Shown here piece by piece: positions 36,601 to 45,573 of a stretch of DNA of 64,000 bases; the first letter of the stretch is position 1; every line of letters begins with the position of its first letter. A program made the position numbers and the translations under genes. The notes beneath the pieces were generated by a model. It was given only the letters and a program-made list of their open reading frames with translations. It was not told the DNA's origin and ran no database searches. Source of the stretch: an uncultured bacterium (GTDB taxonomy: Bacteria; Bacteroidota; Ignavibacteria; Kapaibacteriales; UBA4661); NCBI GenBank assembly GCA_937899715.1, contig CALCNX010000084.1, positions 248,001 to 312,000 on the forward strand, in the 5' to 3' direction.

Positions 36601-38425
36601 TACGGGTGATCGCACCGCCACAATGCGCATTATTTCTCAAGCAGATACCCTCCTCTACGCAATGGCTGGCGCAGGTGCGGCTCCCCTGATTGTCGTTACC
36701 AATCGCACAGTAGATTTTGAAGAGGTAAAAATCAAACAACAACGCGACACTCTCGTGGCAGTATTGAAAAACATCAGCTTACAACCTGTTATCATTACTG
36801 GCATTACATTTACAGGACCGAACATGACGGATTTCCGTTTAGTCGGAAATGCTTCGACATCGGTAAAGACCGACACAACGTATATTCTTTATCCGCAAGC
36901 AACCATGTCGCTTCGTATGCGGTACAAACCCACAAGCGCCGGGCGAAACTCCTGCCAGTTACAAATTGCGTACAGAGGTCTTGGCAGCCCCGCTACAGTA
37001 CAACTTTTCGGAACGGGCGGCTCGACCATTTCTGCATACATTCAGGCATTTGGACTGAAACCAAACGCCAACCTTGCCCGTAAAGACAGCATTGAATATC
37101 CGATACAATCACTGCGGGTGGAAGAGTTTTTAGCAACGACCATGCACCCACTTTTGAATTACATTTTTTTCGAGAACAGTTCATTTGCTGTGCCTTTTCG
37201 GTACAATCGCCTTTCACCGGAGCAGGTACGGCGCATCGCAGAGACCAAGCAACCGTTTGAAAATATTCTTTCTGCTGAAACGACGCTTGAGGTTTACCGT
37301 AACGTCTTGAACATTATAGGCAGTCGTATGGTGCTCAATCCTTCAGCAAAACTGACCTTAGTAGGCTGCAAGTCAGCAAAAGAAAAATTTATTTCTGCGA
37401 ACGCAGCGCCCTTAGTTCCGCCCAAACTCAAGACCAGCACTAGCGCAAGTCTACACACCATAGCGACACTTACCCCAACGCAAGCAACCCTGTCAACAAT
37501 CACAACCACACAATCACCGTCTATCACGCAGCGACTAACAGCACAGGATGATTTGAGACTATCGGAGGCACGGGCACTGGCGGTGAAGGACTATTTGCAT
37601 ACGGTGTGGGGAATAGCCGACGAGCGCATCGCGGTGCAATTCCGCGTACTGCCCGAAAAATTTTCTAATGAGCAGACACCGGACGGTGTCGCAGAAAATC
37701 GTCGCGTCGAAATCATCGCCTCCACGCCTGCGATTACAGATGTCGTCGTTGCAAACGATACACTCAGGACTGTTGTTCCACCCGTTGTGCGCCTCCGCAC
37801 GAATGCAACATCACAGGTGAACCTGACTACATGGAATGTTAGTATCGCTCAAAGTACGGGTGCAAAAAGCAAACGCTCGACCCAAACACTAAAGAATATG
37901 AACGGCACAGGTAAGCCGCAAGACCGCATAGAATGGAATACTTCGCAGGAAAACAACACAGCTCCCAAACTTACTGTACCTGTACAATACACTCTCAGCG
38001 TCAACGACGAAAGTGGTGCAAATACGGTGGCTTCGGGTGCGCTTCCTGTAGAAATCGTTTCCATCGCAAAAAAACGCGCGTCGAAGGTTGCTGACAAAGA
38101 AGTGAATACTTTTGGTCTGCTTCTTTTCGATTTTAACAAGGCAGAAGTGAGCGGTCAAAACTCAAGTATTCTTGATTATGTTCGTGAGCGGATGCGACCT
38201 GAATCGCGCATTACCATCACAGGCTACACCGACCGCACAGGTAATGCTATCACGAATAAAACACTTTCTCTTCAACGCGCCACCGCAGCCGCAGCCGTTC
38301 TGAACCGCCCTGATGCAACGACACAAGGACGCGGGCGAGAAGGACTTCTGCACGACAATACTACACCTGAAGGGCGCTTCTACTGTCGCACGGTGAATAT
38401 TGTTGTCGAAAATACTGTGCGGTAA
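33635..38425 (+). CDS. Giant secreted VWA - WD40 - HYDIN/ASPM-like - OmpA protein
   Basis: 1596 residues from GTG 33635; GTG 33689 is an alternative and gives a shorter signal peptide (LAICLLVCAFGGTLAELPAQS). Order: von Willebrand A domain with an intact MIDAS DVSGS (116-120), a beta-sandwich, about eight WD40 blades (residues ~525-880, IWDAKSGD, LWDTRKGI, IWDVETGR), two choice-of-anchor-D/ASPM-like repeats (~930-1130), a Thr/Ser linker with a first OmpA-like segment (VAENRRVEI, ~1350), and a C-terminal OmpA-like peptidoglycan-binding domain (FDFNKAEVSG, GYTDRTGN, 1490-1596). This would be an exported, wall-anchored protein displaying metal-dependent and propeller binding surfaces. A BatA-like gene follows 32 bp later. 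Confidence 0.88.
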   Translation: MVKTFFRTYFNTYHRKTDVIAARTAYSLAICLLVCAFGGTLAELPAQSLTMYDINASAFPLIRAKFFALDADGKPIPDLTARDFAIRENGIPRTVTSATCPPQGVAKSLSVVLTIDVSGSMSEGTGGISNLTLAQTAARAWIQAMPENNVECAITSYDHNNYLNQDFTQDRKRLLKAVSSLKPLGGTDYDMGLLRPVAGGLYVSQNAKNSRRIIIFLTDGQGGGNEEQIIEVAKNDGVTIYCVTLGMAAPEILRNIARKTGGECFENVTTIQQAEQIYRILLQLALGSRPCEIAWMSEKTCNVSRMNTTFTLPSRLLSQSLSYDIPAKSITALEFSSENIGFGGVPPRTARELKLVVRARNASFTINNIESSDERFSISPTYFQLKPGQRKVLSVKFTPTDSGYAYTKFTFNENVCGGRTLYASGGFPGKKPNVPSLSILEPNGGESYVAGGDTTLQWAGIMPSEAVSVDFSANRGSTWQPVIAATSGLRSDWRVPKQPTNQALVRLRQIPSPKLSSFKDYMSSAAFLPDSKTAITLGAGGMARAWDIQSGSMGQMYFSNQFGQRKNAALPGKIITSPNGKYVVAGFNEGTVRIWDAQSGDLTDVYYDHFDGITALQFAPENTGASRVLTASLDSTAKIWYTENAETIHSFKHNGAVYDAAFSPDGSLVATAGADSVAIIWDAKSGDLLYKLTAHTDVVFSVAFSPDGTKLLTTSADATARLWDTRKGIPLERLTGHRSIVISGAFSPDGNRIVTSSADSTIKIWNGRNGGWVQNLRGHLGVVRKVVFTPDGSALASVSADRTARIWDVETGRTVQILGGSGSTTEAWLRAHADQNISNNLGHAGEVYDITFSRNGQYAATVGTDRKALFWRVNTTASVSAGSIFQSRPLSWLPDTSATQEAISAAPFTITAPRLSARNVDMGRQLRGEAKDSVLSGFFQNNDTSPVRIENISFLGENANDFSIVSGGAPMIIPPKGTRNLELRFRPTGTGDRTATMRIISQADTLLYAMAGAGAAPLIVVTNRTVDFEEVKIKQQRDTLVAVLKNISLQPVIITGITFTGPNMTDFRLVGNASTSVKTDTTYILYPQATMSLRMRYKPTSAGRNSCQLQIAYRGLGSPATVQLFGTGGSTISAYIQAFGLKPNANLARKDSIEYPIQSLRVEEFLATTMHPLLNYIFFENSSFAVPFRYNRLSPEQVRRIAETKQPFENILSAETTLEVYRNVLNIIGSRMVLNPSAKLTLVGCKSAKEKFISANAAPLVPPKLKTSTSASLHTIATLTPTQATLSTITTTQSPSITQRLTAQDDLRLSEARALAVKDYLHTVWGIADERIAVQFRVLPEKFSNEQTPDGVAENRRVEIIASTPAITDVVVANDTLRTVVPPVVRLRTNATSQVNLTTWNVSIAQSTGAKSKRSTQTLKNMNGTGKPQDRIEWNTSQENNTAPKLTVPVQYTLSVNDESGANTVASGALPVEIVSIAKKRASKVADKEVNTFGLLLFDFNKAEVSGQNSSILDYVRERMRPESRITITGYTDRTGNAITNKTLSLQRATAAAAVLNRPDATTQGRGREGLLHDNTTPEGRFYCRTVNIVVENTVR

Positions 38426-38457
38426 ACACCTCTTTTTTTCTAACCCAATCACCAACA

Positions 38458-40623
38458 ATGACTTTCCTCAATCCTGCCATCCTTTTCGGACTTATTGCCG
38501 CAGCAATCCCGATTCTTTTGCATTTTTTCAACCTCCGCAAGCTGCAAATTATTGATTTTAGCACACTTGCATTTCTCAAAGAGCTTCAAAAAACTCGCAT
38601 ACGGCGCTTAAAGCTCACGCAGCTTTTATTGCTTTTGCTGCGCGTTACGATTATTGTCTGCGCTGTGCTTGCATTTGCCCGACCAACCGTGCCGACATCG
38701 TTTCCCGGACTAGGCGCAAAGGCAAAAAGTTCGGTTGTGATTGTTCTTGATAATTCCTTCAGTATGGAACTTGCTGATGAACGTGGGGTGCGGATGAAAC
38801 AAGCAAAAGAGGCTGCGCTGCGGATTATACGCTCACTGGGTGAAGGCGACGAAGCAGCACTCGTCCAAATGGCAAACCTTGACGACCGACGCTACTTCGA
38901 GTTCACACGGGATTTTGGCGCACTGGGCGAAGCAGTACAAAATGTTCCTGTTGCTTACACCACCGGCAAATTAGAATCCGCGCTGCGACTTGCTTCATCG
39001 GTGCTGGGTAAAGCGCGAAATATTAACCAAGAAATTTTCATCATTACCGACAACCAAACAAATATCATCACCGACGACCCGGGCGCACAGCGTGATTCGG
39101 CTAAAATTTTCCCAGCATCTGCCGCGCTCTACGTGGTACCCATTGGTGCAGATTCCAAAGCCGGTGAGAAAAATTTGTCGGTTGATTCTTTGCACCTGAT
39201 TACCCGCATTTTTGAGAGCGGTAAGCCCGTAGAGGTAGAAGCCCGAGTGCGCAATAGTGGCAAGGAAGACGTAAAAGATATTATCGTGAGCCTCGTGATG
39301 AACGGGGAGCGCGTTGCGCAGCGCACCGTGAATATTCCCGCCGGTGAAACCCGCACCATACCTATTGCGGCGGCGGCTCCTGAAACGAGCGACGGAAAAG
39401 GCGTATATACTCTGGTACGGTGCATGGTTGAAGTTGAAGGTGATGTTCTGGAAGCTGATAATCGCAGGCATTTTGGCTTTGTCCTGCCGCCCAAACCCCG
39501 CATTGCTGTTATTGGTGCAAGCGATGAAACCGCATTGTTAGCACTTGCGCTCAGGTCGGGCAATATTGCCTCATCGCTCAGTGTTTTGCCGCCGGAAGCA
39601 CTATCGGCAATGGCTTTGAACGAGGTAGATGCTGTGATGTTGGTCAATGTACCCCGCTTTTCCACAAGTGATGTAAGTCGCTTACAGACTTTTGTGCAGG
39701 ACGGCGGGGGCGTATTTATTTTTGCCGGAGACCGCAGTGATATTGCGAATTACAACTCGGCGGTGCTTTCGGCGCTCAAGTTCGGCGCCATTGCTCTGGG
39801 TAATTATGCAAAAAGCGCGACTTCTCCCGATGCTGAATTTACCGCCGTCGAGAAAGCCCATCCACTCTTTAGCGGGGTCTTCAAAGGCGATAACGCTGAT
39901 TCTAAGAGCCTTGTGGAATCGCCACGCTTTCTCAAAGCACTTCCGCTGCAGCGTACCGGCATGACAGCACAAGCGCTTATCGAACTTCCCGATGGTGCTT
40001 TTCTTGCTGAAAGCAAACTTGGCAACGGCAAAGCGCTGTACTGCGCAGCTCCACCATTTACGGGGTGGAGTAATTTTCCCGTAACGGGAATTTTCGTTCC
40101 CATTGTCTTTCGCTCGGCATCATATCTGACGGCAAGTGCTTCGGCATCATCGGATGCAATCGTAGGACAATCGGTCACGATTCTCCTTTCGGGCAAACTT
40201 CCCAAAGGTGCTCCGCTTACTATCACCGACCCAGCCAACGCAGCATCCGTGCGCCAGCCGGCTCAGATGCCATCAGGTGCGGTACTTTCGCTTGAGGGCG
40301 GTGTGCAGCAGCCGGGTGTTTATGCAGTCAGCACGGAAATATCAGGCAAGCAAGGTGCAATCGTTCATACACTTGCTGTCAATCCGCCTGCTTCCGAATC
40401 CGTTATGACGAGCTTTTCCGGCGATGAAATGACCAAAGCTCTTTCGGGATTTGTGCCGGACAGCGACCAAATCCGCGTGATTAGCGATTATCGGAAAGCA
40501 AGCATGGACACGCTTCGGGCAAGCACAGGCACGGAGCTTTGGCGGTTATTTTTGCTGGGGGCAGTTCTGGCGGCGGTGGCAGAAATGCTCTTGGCGCGAA
40601 GAGTAGCCGCGAAACAGTCCTAA
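38458..40623 (+). CDS. BatA-like membrane protein with VWA domain
   Basis: 721 residues. N-terminal BatA region with two TM helices (about 8-24 and 55-74; FNLRKLQIIDFSTLAFLKEL lies between them), then a VWA domain with MIDAS DNSFS (98-102). A DUF4159/glutamine-amidotransferase-like domain (FVQDGGGVFIFAGD, about 405-420) is in the middle, and a C-terminal TM helix (LWRLFLLGAVLAAVAEMLL) is at the end. Bat proteins are envelope proteins found with MoxR ATPases; no moxR, batB or batD is nearby. It starts 32 bp after the giant VWA-WD40-OmpA gene and is likely co-expressed. Confidence 0.88.
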   Translation: MTFLNPAILFGLIAAAIPILLHFFNLRKLQIIDFSTLAFLKELQKTRIRRLKLTQLLLLLLRVTIIVCAVLAFARPTVPTSFPGLGAKAKSSVVIVLDNSFSMELADERGVRMKQAKEAALRIIRSLGEGDEAALVQMANLDDRRYFEFTRDFGALGEAVQNVPVAYTTGKLESALRLASSVLGKARNINQEIFIITDNQTNIITDDPGAQRDSAKIFPASAALYVVPIGADSKAGEKNLSVDSLHLITRIFESGKPVEVEARVRNSGKEDVKDIIVSLVMNGERVAQRTVNIPAGETRTIPIAAAAPETSDGKGVYTLVRCMVEVEGDVLEADNRRHFGFVLPPKPRIAVIGASDETALLALALRSGNIASSLSVLPPEALSAMALNEVDAVMLVNVPRFSTSDVSRLQTFVQDGGGVFIFAGDRSDIANYNSAVLSALKFGAIALGNYAKSATSPDAEFTAVEKAHPLFSGVFKGDNADSKSLVESPRFLKALPLQRTGMTAQALIELPDGAFLAESKLGNGKALYCAAPPFTGWSNFPVTGIFVPIVFRSASYLTASASASSDAIVGQSVTILLSGKLPKGAPLTITDPANAASVRQPAQMPSGAVLSLEGGVQQPGVYAVSTEISGKQGAIVHTLAVNPPASESVMTSFSGDEMTKALSGFVPDSDQIRVISDYRKASMDTLRASTGTELWRLFLLGAVLAAVAEMLLARRVAAKQS

Positions 40624-40626
40624 TCA

Positions 40627-40662
40627 GGCATATTAGCAGGCATATTAGCAGGCATATTAGCA
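40627..40662. repeat. Three perfect 12-bp tandem repeats
   Basis: GGCATATTAGCA occurs three times without a gap (40627-40638, 40639-40650, 40651-40662), flanked by A before and GG after. It begins 4 bp after the stop of the BatA-like gene and lies in the 72-bp gap before convergent ygjP. Non-coding on both strands. Probably slipped-strand duplication; copy number may vary between strains. Confidence 0.9.
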
Positions 40663-40695
40663 GGAATTCTAGAGGCGGTGCGGCGGCTGAAGTGT

Positions 40696-41460
40696 TTACG
40701 CCGTAAGTGCCATAATACGCCGTCCGTTAGATTTGAGCCACTTTTCTGATTCTTTGTAGGTGGGGCACCACGCCTCCACCTGCTGCCAGTAAGCAGGAGA
40801 ATGGTTTGCTTGACGCAAGTGGGCAAGCTCATGGATGATAAGATATTCCAGCACCGGCGGCGGAAAAAGGATACAACGCCAGTTCAAATTGATGCTACGT
40901 CGTGCCTTGACGCAGCTTCCCCAAAGCGATTTTTGGTCTTTGACGGCAATACGGCGCAGAGGCTCACCGAAGGATTCGGCAAGAGCGAGTGTGCGCCTAG
41001 GGAGAATTTCATTAGCACGGTGAATCATTGTATAGCGCCAATACTGCATCGCAGCACTATGAGCATTTTCTTCTGAAGATGTTTTTTCGGAGGGAACGGT
41101 AACGAGCAGATGGCGGGCTTGTGGCGAAAGGCTGCCGTCCGAATCGTGAGAAATGTTCATCGTAAATTTCTCACCTGGGGCAATAATTAAAGGCAACCAT
41201 TCGCCTTCGACCAATACTTCCAAGGGCGCGTTGGGCTTTTCTGCCGTCTTCTGTGAGCGCTCAATGGCAACTTTATCTAATGTTGCTTGCACAAATGCAA
41301 TATTTTTCTCCATAAAATTCCGCGCATCCTTGAGCGAAACCCGCATCGGCACTGAGACCCACACACGCCCGTCGTGTGAGACCTTGAGCGACATTCGCTT
41401 TGCTTGGGTGCGCTTACGGATCTCGTATTGGATGCCGGCGTACGATTCTTGTACAGTCAT
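40696..41460 (-). CDS. YgjP-type (M48/WLM) metallopeptidase
   Basis: 254 residues from ATG 41460 (MTVQESYAGIQYEI); a TTG 8 codons earlier is less likely. The N-terminal beta part (QAKRMSLKVSHDGRVWVSVP) and the C-terminal WGSCVKARRSINLNWRCIL, then the zinc motif IIHELAHL (His210, Glu211, His214) and NHSPAYW with a third ligand, match YgjP/UPF0174-type proteins. Likely cytoplasmic protein with metallopeptidase fold; substrate unknown. It lies 39 bp after def at the end of the minus-strand run. Confidence 0.88.
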   Translation of the reverse strand: MTVQESYAGIQYEIRKRTQAKRMSLKVSHDGRVWVSVPMRVSLKDARNFMEKNIAFVQATLDKVAIERSQKTAEKPNAPLEVLVEGEWLPLIIAPGEKFTMNISHDSDGSLSPQARHLLVTVPSEKTSSEENAHSAAMQYWRYTMIHRANEILPRRTLALAESFGEPLRRIAVKDQKSLWGSCVKARRSINLNWRCILFPPPVLEYLIIHELAHLRQANHSPAYWQQVEAWCPTYKESEKWLKSNGRRIMALTA

Positions 41461-41499
41461 ATCGGGGAATATTTCAAGGCACAAGGTTCAATATTTCAG

Positions 41500-42099
41500 T
41501 TACTTACGACCTCGGGGAAAACGTTTTTTCGCTGTAGCTTTTTCGCTAAAAAGTGGGTAATCCGTGTCAACCTGTCCAAGCTGAATACGGCGCAACTTTG
41601 GATGAGCCATAGCGCGGCGCATAGCAGAGAGACGTTCAAAAAAATAGACTCCCTTCAAATGGTCAATTTCGTGCTGCATCACGCGGGAAAGCAGCCCATC
41701 AGTTTCTATGGTGTGCTGGCGCATCTGCAAATCGTAGAATTGAACTTGTATTTTTTCGGGGCGTGTAACAGTGTCGCGGTACGTCGGGAGGCTGAGGCAA
41801 CCTTCTTCCGACTCCGACGTTTCATCAGAAAAAACAGTAATGACGGGGTTAATCAGCACAATAGGCGGGGTTTTCGCCTTCGATTTTGTTTTGTCCTCTT
41901 CCAATTCACTAATGTCAATCACGGCTATTGAGCGCGAATCGCCAACCTGATTCGCCGCCAAGCCGATACCATCAGCATTGTTCATGGTCTCGAACATATC
42001 CTTCACAAACTGGACGAGTTCATCGGTGATGTTCTCCACGGGCTTTGTTGCTTGCTTCAGAACGGGGTGATCGTAAGTATAAATAGGAAGAATAGCCAT
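41500..42099 (-). CDS. def: Peptide deformylase
   Basis: 199 residues with all three motifs: GIGLAANQVG (45-54), EEGCLSLP with metal ligand Cys101, and QHEIDH with His143, Glu144 and His147. It removes the formyl group from nascent N-terminal Met. A short insertion rich in Lys/Thr (DKTKSKAKTPP, 69-79) lies after the second strand, and the C-terminus has a basic tail (KKRFPRGRK). In the minus-strand run with tonB, the HAD gene and ygjP. Confidence 0.96.
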   Translation of the reverse strand: MAILPIYTYDHPVLKQATKPVENITDELVQFVKDMFETMNNADGIGLAANQVGDSRSIAVIDISELEEDKTKSKAKTPPIVLINPVITVFSDETSESEEGCLSLPTYRDTVTRPEKIQVQFYDLQMRQHTIETDGLLSRVMQHEIDHLKGVYFFERLSAMRRAMAHPKLRRIQLGQVDTDYPLFSEKATAKKRFPRGRK

Positions 42100-42162
42100 G
42101 AAAACAAAAAAACAGGAAAGAGGTGGTGAAGATAGCGTTAGAAGTTGAAATAAAGCAGAAGA

Positions 42163-42846
42163 TTAGGAGATATTTTGTTTTGTAATAATCCCCAAAAGCT
42201 CGGCAATGTCGTTCAACACAAAATCTGCAACGACATTTTGATTGCCAAAGGAGTCGCCATAGCGAGCGAATGCAGTCTGCATCCCGACATTTTTTGCGCC
42301 GACCATATCTCTGTCTGCCCAATCGCCCACCATAATAGCGTGTTGAGGTTCGACACCAAGTTTTGCCAATGCCATCAAAAATGGCTTGGGGCTTGGCTTG
42401 CGCTCTTTTGTATCATCAAATGTAACAACGGCATCAAAAAAGTGATGGAAATTGATGTACGAAAGTCGCAACCACGCTTCCAAAGTCGGGGCATCGGAAA
42501 CAACGGCGAGCTTGATATTACGCTTCACCAATTCTATCACCGTCGCCGTTGCGTGCGGATAGGGCTTCAAAGATGCCTCACGGGCGCGGCGATATGCTAT
42601 CACGCCTGCGGAGAGAATTTTGTAATCAACGCGCCCAAGGGCTTCATGCAAAAGTTGGTCGAAAACGCGCTGATACTCGATGCCTTGCTCGTTGTAAATG
42701 CGGTCAATATGCGATTTTATCTGGTCAAATGTCAAGTCGAAGCCGGCATCAATCATTGCTGTTACCGCCGCATCAATTGCGGTGCGCTTCATTGCCATAA
42801 AGTCAACAAGCGTGTTGTCAAGGTCGAATACGACTGCTTTGACCAT
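42163..42846 (-). CDS. HAD-superfamily hydrolase (YjjG-like)
   Basis: 227 residues. HAD motif I is FDLDNTLVDF (catalytic Asp8 and Asp10), motif II VVSDAP, motif III lysine in the KERKPSPKPF stretch, motif IV GDWADRDMVGAKN. The helical cap between motifs I and II is the C1 type of phosphoglycolate/nucleotide phosphatases such as YjjG. Substrate not determined; nucleoside monophosphate or small phosphate ester. It lies 37 bp after tonB. Confidence 0.9.
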   Translation of the reverse strand: MVKAVVFDLDNTLVDFMAMKRTAIDAAVTAMIDAGFDLTFDQIKSHIDRIYNEQGIEYQRVFDQLLHEALGRVDYKILSAGVIAYRRAREASLKPYPHATATVIELVKRNIKLAVVSDAPTLEAWLRLSYINFHHFFDAVVTFDDTKERKPSPKPFLMALAKLGVEPQHAIMVGDWADRDMVGAKNVGMQTAFARYGDSFGNQNVVADFVLNDIAELLGIITKQNIS

Positions 42847-42883
42847 AAAAATCTCCTATCAGAAAAACAAATGGTGTACGACG

Positions 42884-43780
42884 TTATTGAATACGGAAGG
42901 TAAAGGTAATAAAGCCAAGCATATCTTTACCATCACTTGTGGGGTTGAACTGCCAACGCCGGAGTGCTTCCATAGCAGCACGTTCCAGTGCGGGTTCGCC
43001 TTTTTGCATGGGCAAAATCATACCAACGCTGCCGTTCGGCAAAACGGTAAAACGCATTTTGATTTGTGCCGACGTTGTAATGCCTGCCGGATATTTCGGT
43101 AATTCTTTATGCAGCACAACGCGGTTACCGCCTCCGCCCCAGTCCAGACTATATCCCTGACCACGACCTGTGCCGGAGCCAAAGCGCCCTAAACCTTCGC
43201 CTTCCGACGTGGCGGGAGCAGATGTAGAGCCGATGTCGGTCTTACTGGAGGCATTTTCGGCAAGTTTTGCGGGTTTTTCGCTTGTTTTGGCATCATCTTT
43301 TACGGGCTTGACCAGAGACAACTGTGTATATTCGCGGGGCTTGGCGGTAGCAGTCTCTTCGGCTTTACGGTCAGATTTTCGGGCATCTTCAAGCGGTTCG
43401 GGATTTTGGCGAGCGTTGCGAACAGCACCCTCAGCGGTGAGATTGCCAGCGCTAGGCAAATTGGGATTGCCAGTGCCAAATTGCAGAAGCTGAATTGGAA
43501 CGGTGACACGTTCCGGCTGCCGAATGTATGGGGTAATATCAAGTAGGTTCAGCGTTAAAAGAAGCAATGCCAACACACAGAGTGCTGCACCAAAACCAAT
43601 CATCGTATGCCGACGACGGCGCTCCTCGCGGTCGAGAGTTTCGAGTTCGCGGTCAAGCCTACGCCGCGCTATTGAGCGTGCGGGCTTTTGCTGCGGCTCT
43701 GCGTTGAAAGCAAATGGCAGATTATCGGAAAATTGGGCTTCCAATTCATCCATTTCGTAGTCGAGGGTGTCGGTTTCCAT
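42884..43780 (-). CDS. tonB: TonB-family energy transducer
   Basis: 298 residues: a cytoplasmic tail of about 60 residues (longer than in E. coli TonB), one TM helix (60-80, MIGFGAALCVLALLLLTLNLL), a Lys/Pro/Ala/Ser-rich periplasmic linker, and a C-terminal TonB domain from about 225. The last carries LPKYPAGITTSAQIKMRFTV, GSVGMILPMQKGEPALERAA and ALRRWQFNPTS. The YP and GxV patterns of TonB_C are clear. It sits between a SPOR gene and an HAD gene, two genes downstream of an outer-membrane barrel with a TonB-box-like start, suggesting a dedicated pair; no exbB/exbD here. Confidence 0.88.
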   Translation of the reverse strand: METDTLDYEMDELEAQFSDNLPFAFNAEPQQKPARSIARRRLDRELETLDREERRRRHTMIGFGAALCVLALLLLTLNLLDITPYIRQPERVTVPIQLLQFGTGNPNLPSAGNLTAEGAVRNARQNPEPLEDARKSDRKAEETATAKPREYTQLSLVKPVKDDAKTSEKPAKLAENASSKTDIGSTSAPATSEGEGLGRFGSGTGRGQGYSLDWGGGGNRVVLHKELPKYPAGITTSAQIKMRFTVLPNGSVGMILPMQKGEPALERAAMEALRRWQFNPTSDGKDMLGFITFTFRIQ

Positions 43781-43916
43781 TGCGATTGTAAGCGTTTACA
43801 GCTCGTGCGGTGGAAGAGATAATTGGGTGCTCACATTGTTGCAATTTAGCAAAATTCAGGGAGTTTACCGCAAACACTGAAAGAGAAGAACTCAGGAAAG
43901 AATTTATTAGACATAC

Positions 43917-45536
43917 TCATCGCAAGCGCACAACCCAGCTTCCCATATAGCCAAAACGCTCTGCATCGCGTTCTGCCTCGTGCAAGGTATTATACAAACC
44001 AAACCGAACACGATACATCGTTTGCCCACGCACGACTTGCGACGTTACCATTGCGTTGACCATACCGCGCCGTTTCAGGCGTTCCACCCAGTCCTCCGCA
44101 TCTGCGATGGAAGGAGTAGCATAAACCTGAATGGCAAAAACACCGCTTATTTGCTGGGTTTGCTTACGCTCGAGTGCAGAGGCTGAAGATGCTTTTTTAG
44201 CCTTAGCAGTGGTCGCAGTTGGTGTGGTGGCTTCTTGCTTGTTTGTAGTGGTCTTTGTCGCTTGGTTGTTCGGGGGCTGTTTTGTAGATGGTGCTGTTGA
44301 TGTGGTTAGTTTTGTATCGGGAATCTGTTTTGTCGTAGCTGCTACTTGTGCAGGTTTTTCTTGTGCTTGCGATGTTGCCGATGGGGTCTTTGCCGCAAGC
44401 GTCGTCGGTTTGTTTGGCGAAGATACAGGTACGGAACTGCTTTCGGTTTTTACAACAGCATTGCTATTTTGTGCTACCGTCGGCTGCGTGTTCTGGGCGT
44501 TTGCGGTCTGGCTATTCGCTGAAATTACACTAGCAGACGCAGAAGAATCACTGCTTGTATTGTTCGTATTTGCCGTATTATTCAGAAGATTTTGGTTCTC
44601 GTTATTTTGAGCGTTCTTCTCTTGCGATTTTTTTGTTAGGTCGAGAAGCGTAAGAGCAGCACTGTCTTGTATGCCAGATTCTGCGCGACCTCCGGTAAGA
44701 GTAGCCCAAAGATTCTGAGCACCGGAACCAATCGTCGTTTTGCGCATCAGCATATACCCCGATGCGACGAGTGCAGCCAACAATATCCCTGCTAACGAAG
44801 CAGCAATGGCATTCCGCGACCGTGCATTTCGGCGCGGGGTGTTGATATTGGACTGAGCAGCTTGAGCAGCGGCTTTTGCAGCATCTTCTTTGCGCTGCTC
44901 TTCCGCACCGGGAATCGTGATTACTTTCCGAGAGCCGTCTGTACTTGCGTTCTCGGTAATAATAGTATCCAAATGAGCATACATCGGAGGAATATACGCC
45001 TCGTGCGCCGTGGGAATTGTACTGGTGGAAGGCTCATCAGCATACTTGTCTTGCATCAGATCTTCCACGTCGCTGCCGGCTATTGAAATGCTATTTTCAA
45101 CATAAGGGTCATCGTCAAGCACTGGCGCGGACAACGACTCACTTGCCTTGATAGGTGTTTCTGGTATATGTTCCGTCAGATTTTGTTCTTCACTCTTGTT
45201 GTGGTAGTCATCACTTTGTCGCTCCACTGGCAATTCATCGGGAATAGGAGCAACAACAGGTACAACAGCCACAATATTTTCTATGGCTTCGGGTTGTTTA
45301 GCTTTTGCTTCATCGCTTGCATTTCCAAGTTTTTGAGGAGTAGCCTCTATGAGAGCAACCTCAGTAGGAGTAACTTCCACTGGTGCTGCCGCCATCTGTT
45401 CAGACTCCTGTTCTTTTCCGGCAGATGGAGCCTCACTGTTTCTACCAAGACCAAAAGACTCATCATCATCGCCAAAGCCGCTTCGTGCCTCGTCGCTGAG
45501 AAAATCGTGGCGTTTTATTTCGTCAAGTTCTATCAT
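43917..45536 (-). CDS. SPOR-domain membrane protein
   Basis: 539 residues: acidic cytoplasmic region with low complexity (~1-240), TM helix about 243-264, a long Ser/Thr/Asn/Gln linker (NNTANTNNTSSDSSASA, TTAKAKKAS), then a SPOR domain in the last 75 residues (VFAIQVYATPSIADAEDWV, YRVRFGLYNTLHEAERDAE). SPOR domains bind denuded peptidoglycan at the septum. Such proteins link the inner membrane to the wall, often in cell division. It is co-directional with tonB and the barrel gene; its starting codon ATG 45536 is 37 bp after the barrel stop. Confidence 0.92.
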   Translation of the reverse strand: MIELDEIKRHDFLSDEARSGFGDDDESFGLGRNSEAPSAGKEQESEQMAAAPVEVTPTEVALIEATPQKLGNASDEAKAKQPEAIENIVAVVPVVAPIPDELPVERQSDDYHNKSEEQNLTEHIPETPIKASESLSAPVLDDDPYVENSISIAGSDVEDLMQDKYADEPSTSTIPTAHEAYIPPMYAHLDTIITENASTDGSRKVITIPGAEEQRKEDAAKAAAQAAQSNINTPRRNARSRNAIAASLAGILLAALVASGYMLMRKTTIGSGAQNLWATLTGGRAESGIQDSAALTLLDLTKKSQEKNAQNNENQNLLNNTANTNNTSSDSSASASVISANSQTANAQNTQPTVAQNSNAVVKTESSSVPVSSPNKPTTLAAKTPSATSQAQEKPAQVAATTKQIPDTKLTTSTAPSTKQPPNNQATKTTTNKQEATTPTATTAKAKKASSASALERKQTQQISGVFAIQVYATPSIADAEDWVERLKRRGMVNAMVTSQVVRGQTMYRVRFGLYNTLHEAERDAERFGYMGSWVVRLR

Positions 45537-45573
45537 AACCGCTTGAAATTCTTTGGGAGGAAAAAGGCTATCA

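Noticed and set aside
40627..40662. Tandem repeats as a CRISPR array
   Set aside because: Repeats are directly adjacent with no spacers and only 12 bp long.
42175..42903. 242-residue plus-strand frame
   Set aside because: Antisense over the HAD hydrolase, whose motifs are all intact on the minus strand.
44131..44610. Hydrophobic, Cys/Val/Ala-rich 159-residue plus frame resembling a membrane protein
   Set aside because: It is the antisense of the low-complexity Ser/Thr/Ala linker in the SPOR protein.
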